From Nemertoderma westbladi (taxonomy: Eukaryota > Xenacoelomorpha > Nemertodermatida > Nemertodermatidae), in assembly GCA_032718475.1 (NCBI GenBank), contig JAUCBJ010006462.1, positions 1-34,210 on the forward strand: a DNA stretch of 34,210 nt. Direction: 5' to 3'. The translations under genes and the position numbers were made by a program. A model generated the notes under the pieces. That model had not been told where the DNA came from. It saw only the letters and a list, made by a program, of their open reading frames with translations, and ran no database searches. Each line of letters opens with the position of its first letter. Within the stretch, counting starts at the first letter, position 1. Of the stretch, positions 1 through 8,407 are shown piece by piece.

Positions 1-149
1 ACCTGCGTTTATGACAGTAAACAGGTAAGTAAGCCGTTAGCAGTTAAACCTGTGACATGCTGTGCGAACCCAGTTATTTATGACCGACTACGAAACCTGA
101 CTATTTTACTCAACCTTTGACACATGTTCGACGCGACCTACGACTTCGT

Positions 150-170
150 GGAAGGTTTGCGAGCCTACCG
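150..170 (+). repeat. Dispersed hairpin repeat, copy 1
   Basis: GGAAGGTTTGCGAGCCTACC: consensus with one change in the left stem (C to T, a G-U pair in RNA). It lies in decayed gag sequence of element A. Confidence 0.75.
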
Positions 171-731
171 AACGACGGAGAACCGTAGATCCTAGACCTC
201 AACGACTCGACAAGAGTAATACGCCGAACGCGAACCCGCTAACCACCTATCTGGACGACAGCGATTCATCTAGCATACGGAGTCGACGGAACGGGAAATA
301 TCCATACTGGAGCGGCGGCAGCGGCTGGTTACAAACGAGAGGAACGATCGACAACAATTCATCGACAATCCTCCACGAGAAACACCCTAGAGAAACCCAC
401 GTTGCAACAACGGATGCGATTAGCACCAAACAGTTCACAGAGATGGTGGACCGACTAGCGCAATAAAAGAGCGACTCGAAGCGCAACCGTTGGATCGATC
501 ACGAACCAGCGTGGAGTTAGAACAGCCTAGACAACATCGACCACCAAGGAGAGAACAGGAGACTAGACAGACTCCGAACCATCGGGAAGAGATCACGTTA
601 ATATTTCCTACCGACGAACAACGCGCGTAAGGGACGACTGGACGACGCAACTTAACAGGATGCAGACAGTTGGATTTAGTTAGCGAGATTGCGAAGTTTG
701 CGGCTAGACACGGATACCGGCACAACAGCCG

Positions 732-1118
732 CTGAAGTTCTCTGGCAACGCGAAACACTGGCATACACTGGTAGACTACGTAGAGTCCCAGATCGCTAAG
801 TGTGCCTTCACCTCGACGGAGAAGTTTAATTACTTGCTCCAAGTTTTGTCTGGTGAGCCGAAACGATTAGCGGAACCTTCATCGGTGTTCCAGATGCCTT
901 TGAGTTGGCGTACGACCGTCTATATTCTATTACGGTGGCAACGTAGCCATGGCTAAATCTATTATCGAAGACCTCTGTAGAGGAAGAAGTATTTTGAAAC
1001 CGATCGATCTTTTACGACTCGCGGACGAAATAAAGAACGCTATAGGGACTTTACGGTCCATTGGACAACTCGAATACGCTAACGCACCGACAGTTCTCAT
1101 TCGAATAATCGGTTGACT
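732..1118 (+). pseudogene. gag DUF1759-like region of BEL element A
   Basis: From 732 a frame reads LKFSGN..HW followed about 25 residues later by EKFNYLLQVLSGEP. This matches the typical BEL/Pao gag pattern (LPxFxG..W, KxxYLxxxLxGeA). After about 870 the pattern continues in another frame (VPDAFELAYDRLYS), and from 949 in a third (AKSIIEDLC...LADEIKNAIGTLRS). At least two frameshifts therefore break it. It would have made the structural capsid-like protein of the element. Confidence 0.7.
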
Positions 1119-1400
1119 TCATCGTCGATTACGACGAGAATGGCGACGCATCGAGTATCAGCGTGAAGAGGCCGGCGAGGCTACTAAAACTCACCGACGT
1201 CTACCACAGATTTCGCGGGAGGCCGTAGTGGAGACTCGATCAAACTATACCGATCACCATATAGCGGCAGAAGGGATAACTATTGCTGCGCTGACTCGGA
1301 CCATACCATTTCCGACGAACGCGAAGGCCGTTACCTATGCCACCATGACTGAGACTTTTAAGTTCTGACGCCTATCGGCATCAAGCAGCCACGACAACAG

Positions 1401-1829
1401 TTGCCGGCGGACTTTGTGGGATGCTCATATTGCGAGCGGAATGGCAGAAACCATAGCGGACATAAACTACGTGGATGTCGCGCTTTTAGGGAGTTAGGAA
1501 TCGAAGAAAGAAGACTTCAGATTCGATCTTTAGATTCTTGTTGGAGATGTACGAAGCCTGGACATGTCCGGAAGGATTGCCCGAGCGACTATACATGTCC
1601 TCTGTATGGACGTAACCATGACGCGTTACTTCACACGAACAGTCATACTCCGACCAAACGCTTTCGACGGAGCATCCAGATAAAGTGGCTAGATGGGGCG
1701 CACTTTACAAAGAGCGTGCGCCGCGCGAGATTCGTACTCTCTATACGGATTGTATGGATCAATCAGGATCATCGGACGAGGACGAGGAGGAAGACGGCAC
1801 TTTTTGCTTTTGACGACACATGCGGGTGA
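1401..1829 (+). pseudogene. gag zinc-knuckle segment of BEL element A
   Basis: The 142-codon open frame has the paired zinc-binding layout that ends BEL/Pao gag. There is a first Cys/His cluster (CSYCERNGRNHSGHKLRGC), a spacer with a characteristic R..LRSLDSCWRC stretch, a CCHC knuckle C-W-R-C-TKPG-H-VRKD-C, and a final CPLYGRNHDALLH in which the usual second Cys of the last cluster is absent. The role would be binding of the element's RNA. Only residues up to about 75 are conserved; the rest is probably out of frame. Confidence 0.8.
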
Positions 1830-1920
1830 GGAACAACCATCGATAACACTCCTCACACAGAACCAATTGAAAGGGTGTAGCGTGATTCCTATAGAGATTA
1901 CCAGAACCTGAGGGAGCAAG

Positions 1921-2407
1921 CGTATATACGCTATCTTAGACTCTGCATCATCGCATAGTTACATCGACGAACAAGTAGCCGATGTGGTTACGGACATGAG
2001 TCAAGGTAAGACTGCTCAGTATACTGTAAGCAGCATGCATGGTAAGAGAGCGATTCCTGTGACGAGAGTAAAACTAACCTTAGACTCTCTTCTTTCCAAA
2101 GCGGAACACAGCAAGGAGGAGCGCTCATTACTTCCGGTAAGAAATTTGACCTTTGCAGCTACGAAGGAATTTAGTAACTTGCTCGGCCCGGCTGCCAGAG
2201 CAATCACCGGAAGATCGTAAGTATTTCCGACACCTTGGAATACCGGAATGTCCTGTTAACTATCGTTCAATCGCGATGTTGATTGGGACAGACCAGTTTA
2301 ACTTACATCAGGTATGGGAGATGCGCCCATCTGTCATTACAGCGGGCAACCCCTATGCATGTAGAACTCCCAAGGTTGGTATACTAGAGCACCAGTGCGT
2401 TCACTAG
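1921..2407 (+). pseudogene. Aspartic protease (DUF1758-like) of BEL element A
   Basis: From 1921 the frame reads RIYAILDSASSHSYIDEQVAD. This is the BEL protease active-site region (usual ALLDSGSxxSFI), with DSA where DSG is usual; the catalytic Asp codon is 1939-1941. Downstream, in another frame (2153-2407), comes the C-terminal part with MLIGTDQFNLHQVW and a G..P.A..T..G pattern typical of the family. One frameshift separates the halves. It would process the gag-pol polyprotein; this copy is broken. Confidence 0.75.
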
Positions 2408-2679
2408 AGGTAAGTGACCAGGAGGATGACGTTTTGAGTACGTGTAGTTTATTGACTACTACGATAGATAATTATCCTTCACACTCCTGTGGTCAAATTG
2501 TACAGACTGCACTACGACAGACTTGCGTCGCAAACGCAGACGTAACCGATACTGACGTAACTGATCTGGACGCGACCACACGGACCTCTGACTTACAACT
2601 ACTTGCAGTAAACCAGGTTGTATTGACTACTGAAGACCAAAGGGTTGTTGCTGTGGATGACTCGATGAACGAGGGTTTT

Positions 2680-2700
2680 GGAAGGCTTGTGAGCCAAACG
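2680..2700 (+). repeat. Dispersed hairpin repeat, copy 2 (degenerate)
   Basis: GGAAGGCTTGTGAGCC followed by AAACG. The left arm is intact and the right arm altered. It is translated GRLVSQT in the 2395-3111 frame. Confidence 0.7.
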
Positions 2701-2757
2701 AAAAATCCGAAGGTCATTGACCCCACCCACCAGGCTTTGACACCAGTCATTGATCTA

Positions 2758-2778
2758 GGAAGGCTTGCGAGCCTTCCG
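2758..2778 (+). repeat. Dispersed hairpin repeat, copy 3 (perfect 8-bp stem)
   Basis: GGAAGGCT-TGCG-AGCCTTCC is a perfect 8-bp stem with a 4-nt loop. It is translated GRLASLP. Confidence 0.9.
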
Positions 2779-2835
2779 ACAGATCAGAAGGTTGACAAAC
2801 CGCCACACGACGATTCGACGCCGACTAGTGACACC

Positions 2836-2855
2836 GGAAGGCTTGCGAGCCTGCC
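2836..2855 (+). repeat. Dispersed hairpin repeat, copy 4
   Basis: GGAAGGCTTGCGAGCCTGCC, translated GRLASLP in the same frame as copy 3. Confidence 0.9.
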
Positions 2856-3125
2856 AGACACATTGACACTAGCCACCGCAGCGGACGAAGATGTGGACGA
2901 GGACCATGGCGCAGTGCAAGCAGCGCTTGACCGACTGCTGACTGAACGGACCATTAAATGGTTAGAACAGGACTCAGCAGAACCCGGTAGTTACGAGACC
3001 GCTATGTCAGAACAGGAAAAAACGGTCATTAAATATTATGAAAGATACCATTCGCCAGACCGCGAATGGCCACTACGAAGTAGGCATGTTGTGGCGCAAT
3101 GGACAACCTAAGCTCGTTAACAACT

Positions 3126-3130
3126 ACCCG
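3126..3130. other. Target-site duplication (left), ACCCG
   Basis: ACCCG directly precedes the TGTGA end of element C and is repeated at 8481-8485 directly after its TCACA end. The host reading frame (BEL RT) continues across if one copy is removed. Confidence 0.85.
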
Positions 3131-3335
3131 TGTGACGGGATCAATGGATCCCGACCGGTTATAGTTAATACGCGTCACAGCGGGCTGATGGGTGGATATG
3201 ATATAATATATATAAGGGTCTGAGTTCAGTGTTCAACTGAAGTATAATATTGTAATATAGATGATAGCAATAATTGGTAGATACAGGTACCGGTAGGATA
3301 ATGTATACAGCACCGCAACGACGGTCGAACTATGT
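3131..3335. repeat. Truncated terminal repeat of element C (left)
   Basis: Nearly identical to 7914-8117, with a 1-bp indel near 3216 and few substitutions. Similarity stops after TATGT at 3335, so the remaining about 360 bp of the LTR present on the right are missing here. The high similarity suggests a fairly recent insertion. Confidence 0.85.
3207..3235 (+). promoter_or_regulatory. TATA box and initiator in terminal repeat (left copy)
   Basis: TATATATAAGG with a TTCAACT initiator-like site about 28 bp downstream, on the plus strand. This is opposite to the element's ORFs. Core-promoter likeness only; activity is inferred. Confidence 0.4.
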
Positions 3336-3364
3336 TGGTGACTAGGCGAACTAGGCGAACTAAC

Positions 3365-3427
3365 GGTACTATGTACCCTCTTACCAACTTCTCTAACTCT
3401 CTCTACTAACTAACGGTACTACGTACC
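3365..3427. repeat. Hairpin pair GGTACTACGTACC, first pair
   Basis: GGTACTATGTACC at 3365-3377 and GGTACTACGTACC at 3415-3427, 50 bp apart, each a 5-bp stem (GGTAC/GTACC) with a 3-nt loop. Both are embedded in CTAAC/CTCT-rich sequence that is also repeated. Confidence 0.8.
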
Positions 3428-3832
3428 CTCTTACTAACTTCTCTAATTCTCTCAACTAATTTTTTTTTTTTTTACTCAAAAGCCTCCATATATTATAATA
3501 TTAACAAACAATAATTCGAATATAAAAATGCACCAAAACAAGTACAAATATAACCCACCACCAGCTGATTCAAACTGTTACCTAGCAACAATACAAACAA
3601 TACAAATTGGTTCAGTACCCATCACCAGTCTGCCACTCTGCCACTGCCAGTACCCCAACAAACCCGCCAGACCTCTAACATCTAAGCCGTCCCGGGGTCC
3701 GAGTCCGCGTTCGCCCACACAATGGACGTGTCCGCCACCGCTGCCCTTGCCGGTCTTCTAGAGGCTGACCGAAACCCACGGAGGCACATCAGGGACGACC
3801 GGAGTAAGGCGAAATTGATTCTCTCTACTAAT

Positions 3833-3894
3833 GGTACTACGTACCCTCTAACTAACTAACTAACTAACCTCTCTAACTAACGGTACTACGTACC
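3833..3894. repeat. Hairpin pair GGTACTACGTACC, second pair
   Basis: Copies at 3833-3845 and 3882-3894, 49 bp apart, with the same ACCCTC flank as the first pair. Confidence 0.8.
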
Positions 3895-4074
3895 CTCTAA
3901 CTCTTCTAACTTAACTAGATATCTACTTACTTTCTGACTTTCTACTTATTCATTATTTAATTATTTTTATTATTTATTTTTATTTTTAATTAAATAATTA
4001 TTTTGCGTAGGAAGGGCGTCTCGCCCTCATTCCCACCCCCCTCAGTCCAAAACATTGGACGACCTTAAACAACT

Positions 4075-4863
4075 CTAACGGTACCCTTTCTTCCAGTAGG
4101 CACTCTCCCACTGCCCTCCTATACGTCCTCTTACTCTTCGCCATACTTTCTTAGACACTACCTCTGCTGGCCTCCCCCTTAGTATGTGCGCTGGCATTAG
4201 AGGCCTCGACGACCCCCGTTCGTCCTTCGGTATACACGACGTCTGCCCATGTAATGCCCATTCGCACTCTGTCGGTCCTGCGTGCGTATGCAACACGCCT
4301 CCTACTTTCCTGGGTCCTTTATTATGTCCACCCACGGACCTCTCTGCCCCTGGTCTAATCCTCTCACATCCTCTCCCTTTCCATCTTGTCTTCTTACTCG
4401 GCCTCTCCCTTATCGGTATGCCTCTCAACCGGACCGGCATCTCTTCCGGACACTCCTCTGGACTATTGTCCTCCTGACACTCCACCGGACACTCCTCCGG
4501 TTTGTCCTCCGGACATTTCGCCATCCGCTCCTCTCTATCTCCATACCGATACTTGCTGGGATATCCATTCTCCCCCGCCCACTCTCTAACTGTTACTTCC
4601 TCGGGTAGTACTTTTCTCTTCTTTCTTGCCACTGCCGTGCTTGTAGCTGCTGTTTCTCTACACTCTCCGGGTCTGTGTCCTTCTACCACACATCGATGAC
4701 ATAGTCCGTTTGCGTCTGCGTAGGCTATACGATCTTGTTTGGGCAACGCTTGCCTGTGCTTACAACTCATGGTCTTATGGGTTCCGTCCCGATGTAATTG
4801 ACATTCGAATCCTGTATTATAGCGTTTCCTGTATAGTCCCTCACGTATCGCGCCTAGATTCAT
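4075..4863 (-). CDS. Gag-like zinc-finger ORF of element C
   Basis: 262 aa. Residues about 18-70 hold CQLHRDGTHKTMSC followed by a CCHC knuckle C-H-R-C-VVEG-H-RPGE-C, the arrangement seen at the end of gag in BEL/Pao-like elements. The rest is charged, with an ECPEE-rich stretch (about 115-140) and basic segments; no protease or RT motif is seen. The ATG at 4863 lies inside the 4841-5182 frame, so this is probably not an independent gene but the continuation of the upstream frame after a shift. RNA binding is inferred from the knuckle. Confidence 0.65.
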   Translation of the reverse strand: MNLGAIREGLYRKRYNTGFECQLHRDGTHKTMSCKHRQALPKQDRIAYADANGLCHRCVVEGHRPGECRETAATSTAVARKKRKVLPEEVTVREWAGENGYPSKYRYGDREERMAKCPEDKPEECPVECQEDNSPEECPEEMPVRLRGIPIRERPSKKTRWKGRGCERIRPGAERSVGGHNKGPRKVGGVLHTHAGPTECEWALHGQTSCIPKDERGSSRPLMPAHILRGRPAEVVSKKVWRRVRGRIGGQWESAYWKKGYR

Positions 4864-5182
4864 ATGTACAAAATTTAGTGTTTTGGTTGTCTAGACTCGG
4901 CCTACTGGGTATATTGGGATTGTGTTTATTTGTGATGCTATTTTCTTTCTGTCCCTGCCACGGTGTGGCCCTACTAGCTAGCTGTGGACTAGCAGTCCCC
5001 TGTATGGCCGCGTGTGGTAGCGACTGTCCGCACGACCTGTTCTCGTCCAAGGGGTTCAATGTTCTTGCTCTTATTGGGGTATATTGTTGATATTGTGATG
5101 GGGGAATGTCACCCTGTCCCCCCCCCCCCCCACCGGTATGTTTGGTATTGGGGTTGATGTTAATATATTGGGGCCCATACAT
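4841..5182 (-). CDS. Middle ORF of element C gag chain
   Basis: 113 codons. Near its start a glycine run (GGGGGG) is encoded by the 14-base G tract at 5118-5131 (C on plus), which is also where the upstream frame (5071-5781) is left. It overlaps the zinc-finger ORF by 23 bp at its end. Composition is polar, rich in Pro, Asn and Gln. No domain recognised. Most plausibly one segment of a longer gag-like protein. Confidence 0.4.
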   Translation of the reverse strand: MYGPQYININPNTKHTGGGGGGQGDIPPSQYQQYTPIRARTLNPLDENRSCGQSLPHAAIQGTASPQLASRATPWQGQKENSITNKHNPNIPSRPSLDNQNTKFCTYESRRDT

Positions 5183-5781
5183 CTACCTTCAATAACTCTC
5201 CCCTCCCCTGGATATATGTTATGTCCCTGTGTATTATAGTCATGCTGCTGTACCGATATAGGCCTACCCACTTCCTGCCTACCTACCGGTATGTATTCCG
5301 CGGCTTCCGGGTTTAATCCCGTCGTTCGCGCAACCCTATCGCCTACTCTATCTCTCCCAGCATGGCCTATAATAGTATGTGCAGTAAGGCCTACAGTATG
5401 TCCTGCAGTCTGCATGTGCCCTTTCGAACCGAAGTTTAATCTTCGCGAATCTCGAATCTCCCCGCGACTACTGCACTCTCGATCGGCAGCTATATCCCGT
5501 CGGGAAGCTTCTCTTCGATCCCCTCTCCTGTTCTCGACTTTGTATCGGTACTTCCTGTACCCCTCTCTTGGCGTGCGGTGCGTTTCTCCGGGGCGACGGC
5601 AATCTCCCGAAGTTCGACCCCACTGACTCCCTAACTCCATCTCCACTATCGACGGTCCGCTATCCATCCTCGCACCCTTATCGTTCGCGGCGATACTTCT
5701 CCTGCTTTCCTCTCTTCTTCTCTTTCCAGTGCAGCATTCCCGCTCGTGAGATCTCTCCTTCATCTCCCGGTTAAACTCCAC
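5071..5781 (-). CDS. Arg/Glu-rich ORF of element C gag chain
   Basis: 236 codons, very rich in Arg, Gly and Glu, with no recognised domain. It is in the same frame as 5803-6165, separated by a single TGA and a short linker. Its own end passes through the 14-G tract at 5118-5131, after which the alternative frame carries on. Probably a gag segment rather than a separate gene. Confidence 0.4.
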   Translation of the reverse strand: MEFNREMKERSHERECCTGKRRREESRRSIAANDKGARMDSGPSIVEMELGSQWGRTSGDCRRPGETHRTPREGYRKYRYKVENRRGDRREASRRDIAADRECSSRGEIRDSRRLNFGSKGHMQTAGHTVGLTAHTIIGHAGRDRVGDRVARTTGLNPEAAEYIPVGRQEVGRPISVQQHDYNTQGHNIYPGEGRVIEGRCMGPNILTSTPIPNIPVGGGGDRVTFPHHNINNIPQ

Positions 5782-5802
5782 TGTTCTTCTTCCCTCTTCT
5801 GA

Positions 5803-6165
5803 TCAGGCTCGACGCTTCGTCTGCCCTCTCGCGACGTCAACCTGCCTCTCTCTGCTCGATCGCACGTCACTGGGGATACTCGCAATCCCCTTATTACTCT
5901 CCGTCGCCGGGTGCTGCGGTTTACCTAGCTCGGCCCGCGCATTATCCGCCGACGCCTGTGGGGCACTCTCTGCCCCCCTCGCTACTAATCTCTCGTGGTG
6001 GGGTGCCCGTAGCCCCCCCCACCCGCCGCTTCTAACTTCACTACCTCTTACTACACTTCTACACCCCTCTTGTGGGGCATTCTCTGCCCCCCCTCTCTCG
6101 CCACTAATTTTCTGTGGTGGGGCGCCCGTAGCCCCCCCCCCCCCACTCGCCACATCTAACTCCAC
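5803..6165 (-). CDS. Gly/Arg-rich ORF of element C gag chain, with tandem repeat
   Basis: 120 codons starting just before the 13-G tract at 6132-6144. It includes one and a half units of a 114-bp repeat (motifs GCRS.VR, GGWGG, RGAESAP). It ends at TGA; the same frame is open again to 5071. No known domain. Confidence 0.35.
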   Translation of the reverse strand: MELDVASGGGGATGAPPQKISGERGGAENAPQEGCRSVVRGSEVRSGGWGGLRAPHHERLVARGAESAPQASADNARAELGKPQHPATESNKGIASIPSDVRSSRERQVDVARGQTKRRA

Positions 6166-6195
6166 TATCTCTCACTTCACTTCTACACCCCTCTC
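5957..6195. repeat. Two 114-bp tandem repeats in element C
   Basis: Units at 5957-6070 and 6071-6195 share TGTGGGGCA.TCTCTGCC, GTGGTGGGG.GCCCGTAG, a C tract (8 versus 13) and CTACACCCCTCT. The longer C tract in the second unit shifts the reading frame relative to the first. Confidence 0.8.
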
Positions 6196-6608
6196 TAGTC
6201 GACACAACGTCTCTACTGCGGCTGGGTCTACTCACCCCCGCCTCTCTCTCTATTACTGCGTGGCCTACCAGGCCCAGCTCGGGTTGGCTCAACCCCTCTT
6301 CCTCCTGCCTACCAACTACGTGGCCTACCAGGCCGCCATCTGCCGGGTTATGTACGTCCGACACGTTCATATTAATAGCACCATTCCCAATATTATTTGT
6401 TAAATCAATTAAATTATTAGAATTTGAAACGGGATTATTATTTAAATTATTTAAATTAGAATTATTTGAATTATTCTGAATATTTGAACTAATATTATTA
6501 TTTGAATTTAAATTTAAATTACTGGGTAAAATATTTCCTGTAATAAAGGGATTAGGGTTATTTACTACGGTACCATTAATATTAACTACTTCTAACGTAC
6601 TACTACTA
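6104..6608 (-). CDS. Asn-rich segment of element C gag chain
   Basis: Open from the 19-G tract (6609-6627) to the stop at 6104. The first 75 or so codons are strongly Asn-rich from AT-rich DNA (6360-6590), followed by two GLVGH.V units. An internal ATG at 6370 exists, but the frame is open further upstream and joins the 422-aa ORF if the reading frame slips on the G tract. No domain recognised. Confidence 0.4.
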
Positions 6609-7860
6609 CCCCCCCCCCCCCCCCCCCGCCCGTACGGCTACACCAGTTCTGGTTCTCTCGCTCAGTGCTTGTAAGTGGGGTCTCACTCTCTGATAGTTCC
6701 AACCGCGCCAGTTCTAGTCGGCGCTGATTCAGTTTGGCTTGATATTGTGTAAGCCTCTCTAGCTGGGCACGCAAATCATCCTGCACGTGCTTACTCTCTA
6801 TTTCTCTCTCTCGTGTACTCTGCTCTGCCAACTCTTCCCTTCTCGCAATCATCTCAAACCGCCTCGCCGGCTCGCTCATCTCCCGCTCTCTACACTCCTT
6901 GGCTCTCTTTCTACACTCCTCGGCTCCCTCTCTATACTCCTCGGCTCTCTCTCTACACCCCCTCGCCCACTCTTCTTCTCTCTCCAACAATGCGGTTTTC
7001 TCACTCAATTGCCACTCTAAATCTTTCTGCTCATTCGCCACCATTTCTAATTTAAACCTCAGATTTATCTCCCGCACCCTTCTTTCTTTTTCGGAGGATG
7101 TAGCAGACTTATCGGTTGCGACGGACTCCTGTCGCCCCCCCGTCCTACCAACTTTCCCCCGCCTCCCGGAACTTCCTCCGACCGACGAGACCGAATCCTC
7201 GGGGCTAACCTCGGATTCGCCCTCCTCAGGTCTCTTCCAACCCACTAATTTTGCTCCCCGGGCATCGACTAAGTATGGCCCTATGTACACTACACTAGGC
7301 ACCATGCCCCTACATTCCCATAGTTCAATCAGTTCGCTGGCAACCCCTCTCGCTCTCTCGCTGGCTATTTCTTCCTGCTCGAAATGCTTTAGATAGTCAA
7401 AATGTCCGTTCGACTCACCTAACAGTCTCTTCAACTTCACCTGATATATCTTCGCCCCTCCTTTGGCCTCTTTAAGTAGCTTCCGGGTCGCGTTGTAGGC
7501 CCGTCGAAGTCGATCGCTGACCCCGACGTCCTCATCGCCGACATCTCCTCCATCTCTCCGGGTCCGGCGTCGTACCGTCGGCCCCACCGTCGCCGTTCCG
7601 GTGGGCCGTCCATCGCCCTCGGCCTGTGGCTGGCCGGCAACATCGGTTCGTTGACTGCCGCTGTGTGTTGAATCGTCTCTTTCCCCTCTCGACTCGTCTC
7701 TCCCTTCTCGTTGTAGACGGCCCCCCTTCTCTTGGATTGCCGGATCACCCGTTGTCGATGGGTCCGGCGTCGTGGGTCGGCACCGTTGCGCCGTGGCCTC
7801 GCGGATCGTTAGGTTGTCGTCCGGGGTCCGCGGCGGTGTCGTCTTTTCTTCTCGACTCAT
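6592..7860 (-). CDS. Coiled-coil gag-like ORF of element C
   Basis: 422 aa; the ATG lies 53 bp inside the complete terminal repeat, where gag starts in LTR elements. Residues 1-110 are Arg/Asp/Gly-rich and disordered-looking. About 110-215 is a mixed region (LLKEAKGGAKIYQVKLKRLLG..). From about 255 to 405 there is a long Glu/Arg coiled coil with 7-residue units such as ERAEEYR, EGAEECR and KRAKECR. The end is a Gly run from the 19-G tract, then VVVVR and a stop. A structural, particle-forming role is inferred from position and coiled coil; there is no family match I can name. Confidence 0.6.
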   Translation of the reverse strand: MSREEKTTPPRTPDDNLTIREATAQRCRPTTPDPSTTGDPAIQEKGGRLQREGRDESRGERDDSTHSGSQRTDVAGQPQAEGDGRPTGTATVGPTVRRRTRRDGGDVGDEDVGVSDRLRRAYNATRKLLKEAKGGAKIYQVKLKRLLGESNGHFDYLKHFEQEEIASERARGVASELIELWECRGMVPSVVYIGPYLVDARGAKLVGWKRPEEGESEVSPEDSVSSVGGSSGRRGKVGRTGGRQESVATDKSATSSEKERRVREINLRFKLEMVANEQKDLEWQLSEKTALLEREEEWARGCRERAEEYREGAEECRKRAKECREREMSEPARRFEMIARREELAEQSTREREIESKHVQDDLRAQLERLTQYQAKLNQRRLELARLELSESETPLTSTERENQNWCSRTGGGGGGGVVVVR

Positions 7861-7989
7861 CTTTACTCTTTACTCTAGCGGCCACAGTTTATTGCGTTGG
7901 TTTATAGTTCGACTGTGACGGGATCAATGGATCCCGACCGGTTATAGTTAATACGCGTCACAGCGGGCTGATGGGTGGATATGATATAA

Positions 7990-8017
7990 TATATATAAGG
8001 TCTGAGTTCGGTGTTCA
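7990..8017 (+). promoter_or_regulatory. TATA box and initiator in terminal repeat (right copy)
   Basis: Same TATATATAAGG plus TTCAACT spacing as the left copy. It reads rightwards, away from the element's ORFs and toward the resumed BEL RT and the ORF cluster. Confidence 0.4.
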
Positions 8018-8378
8018 ACTGAAGTATAATATTGTAATATAGATGATAGCAATAATTGGTAGATACAGGTACCGGTAGGATAATGTATACAGCACCGCAA
8101 CGACGGTCGAACTATGTGGCCGGTCCGCGGTAAACTAATGACTGAGTAAACTGACTGAATGAGAAAGCACCAACCGGTAATATATTGCACAGTTGGCCAT
8201 ATTGCTTTACCCAGTCGATGCTCCCCCCCTATTGGCTAATAACCCTTTTGGCGCCCTCTGCCTCTCCTGGAGGGCTTCCCTTTGCCCCTGTTGCCCTCTC
8301 TCTCTCTCTGGGGTGTAACCCCTGACCCCTATTGTGTGTGTGTTCTCTGGGGCCTATTGTCCCCGTTTACTGAGGTGA

Positions 8379-8407
8379 CACGAGGTTGATTGGTAATCAA
8401 CCTCGTG
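8379..8407. other. Perfect 13-bp hairpin
   Basis: CACGAGGTTGATT, a 3-nt loop GGT, then AATCAACCTCGTG. A perfect 13-bp stem in the LTR part found only on the right, 74 bp from the outer end. Could be an RNA structure or a binding site; function unknown. Confidence 0.9.

Larger units (their letters stand above)
2680..2857 (+). repeat. 78-bp tandem repeat (26 aa) carrying the palindrome
   Basis: Palindrome copies start at 2680, 2758 and 2836, exactly 78 bp apart. The intervening protein sequence is also weakly repeated (GRLxSxP, then K.V..P, then TP..D). This is a short tandem expansion in frame with the coding region; only the third unit is partial. Confidence 0.85.
1..3130 (+). mobile_element. 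BEL/Pao-type LTR retrotransposon A, 5' portion (decayed)
   Basis: Successive fragments follow the canonical BEL/Pao order: a gag DUF1759-like region, CCHC zinc knuckles, a DUF1758-type aspartic protease, and the N-terminal edge of the reverse transcriptase. They lie in all three plus frames with several stops, so this is a decayed copy. No 5' LTR or initiator codon is visible; the element runs off the left edge. It stops abruptly at 3130, where element C is inserted, and resumes in the matching reading position at 8486. Order and motifs are seen directly; family assignment rests on known BEL/Pao architecture. Confidence 0.85.
2395..3130 (+). pseudogene. Protease-RT linker and N-terminus of reverse transcriptase, BEL element A
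   Basis: A 238-codon open frame (2395-3111) begins with acidic low-complexity sequence and contains three copies of a 26-residue repeat built around GRLxSxP. It ends in a linker (LDRLLTERTIKWLEQD...MSEQEKTVIKYYER) resembling the segment just before BEL RT. From about 3038 the similarity shifts into frame 2: NGHYEVGMLWRNGQPKLVNNYP, the conserved start of BEL/Pao RT. The sequence then runs into the terminal repeat of element C after the Pro codon 3128-3130. The repeats are not a known part of this family. Confidence 0.8.
3336..4074. other. Non-coding, simple-sequence-rich part of element C
   Basis: Holds CTAACTAA-type simple repeats, a T tract near 3460-3474, an AT-rich stretch at 3930-4000, and four hairpins listed separately. 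No supported gene. In minus-strand orientation this is the 3' non-coding region, where pol and the start of the 3' LTR would be expected. Confidence 0.5.

Noticed and set aside
435-842. 135-codon minus-strand ORF
   Set aside because: Opposite strand to clear gag DUF1759 similarity, with no domain; a chance frame.
4184-5774. Plus-strand ORFs (4184-4477, 4710-5090, 5291-5626 and others)
   Set aside because: Low-complexity reverse readings of the minus-strand gag chain, which has the only recognisable zinc finger.
6787-7396. Plus-strand Leu/Ser-rich ORFs
   Set aside because: Antisense of the Glu/Arg coiled-coil heptad repeats.
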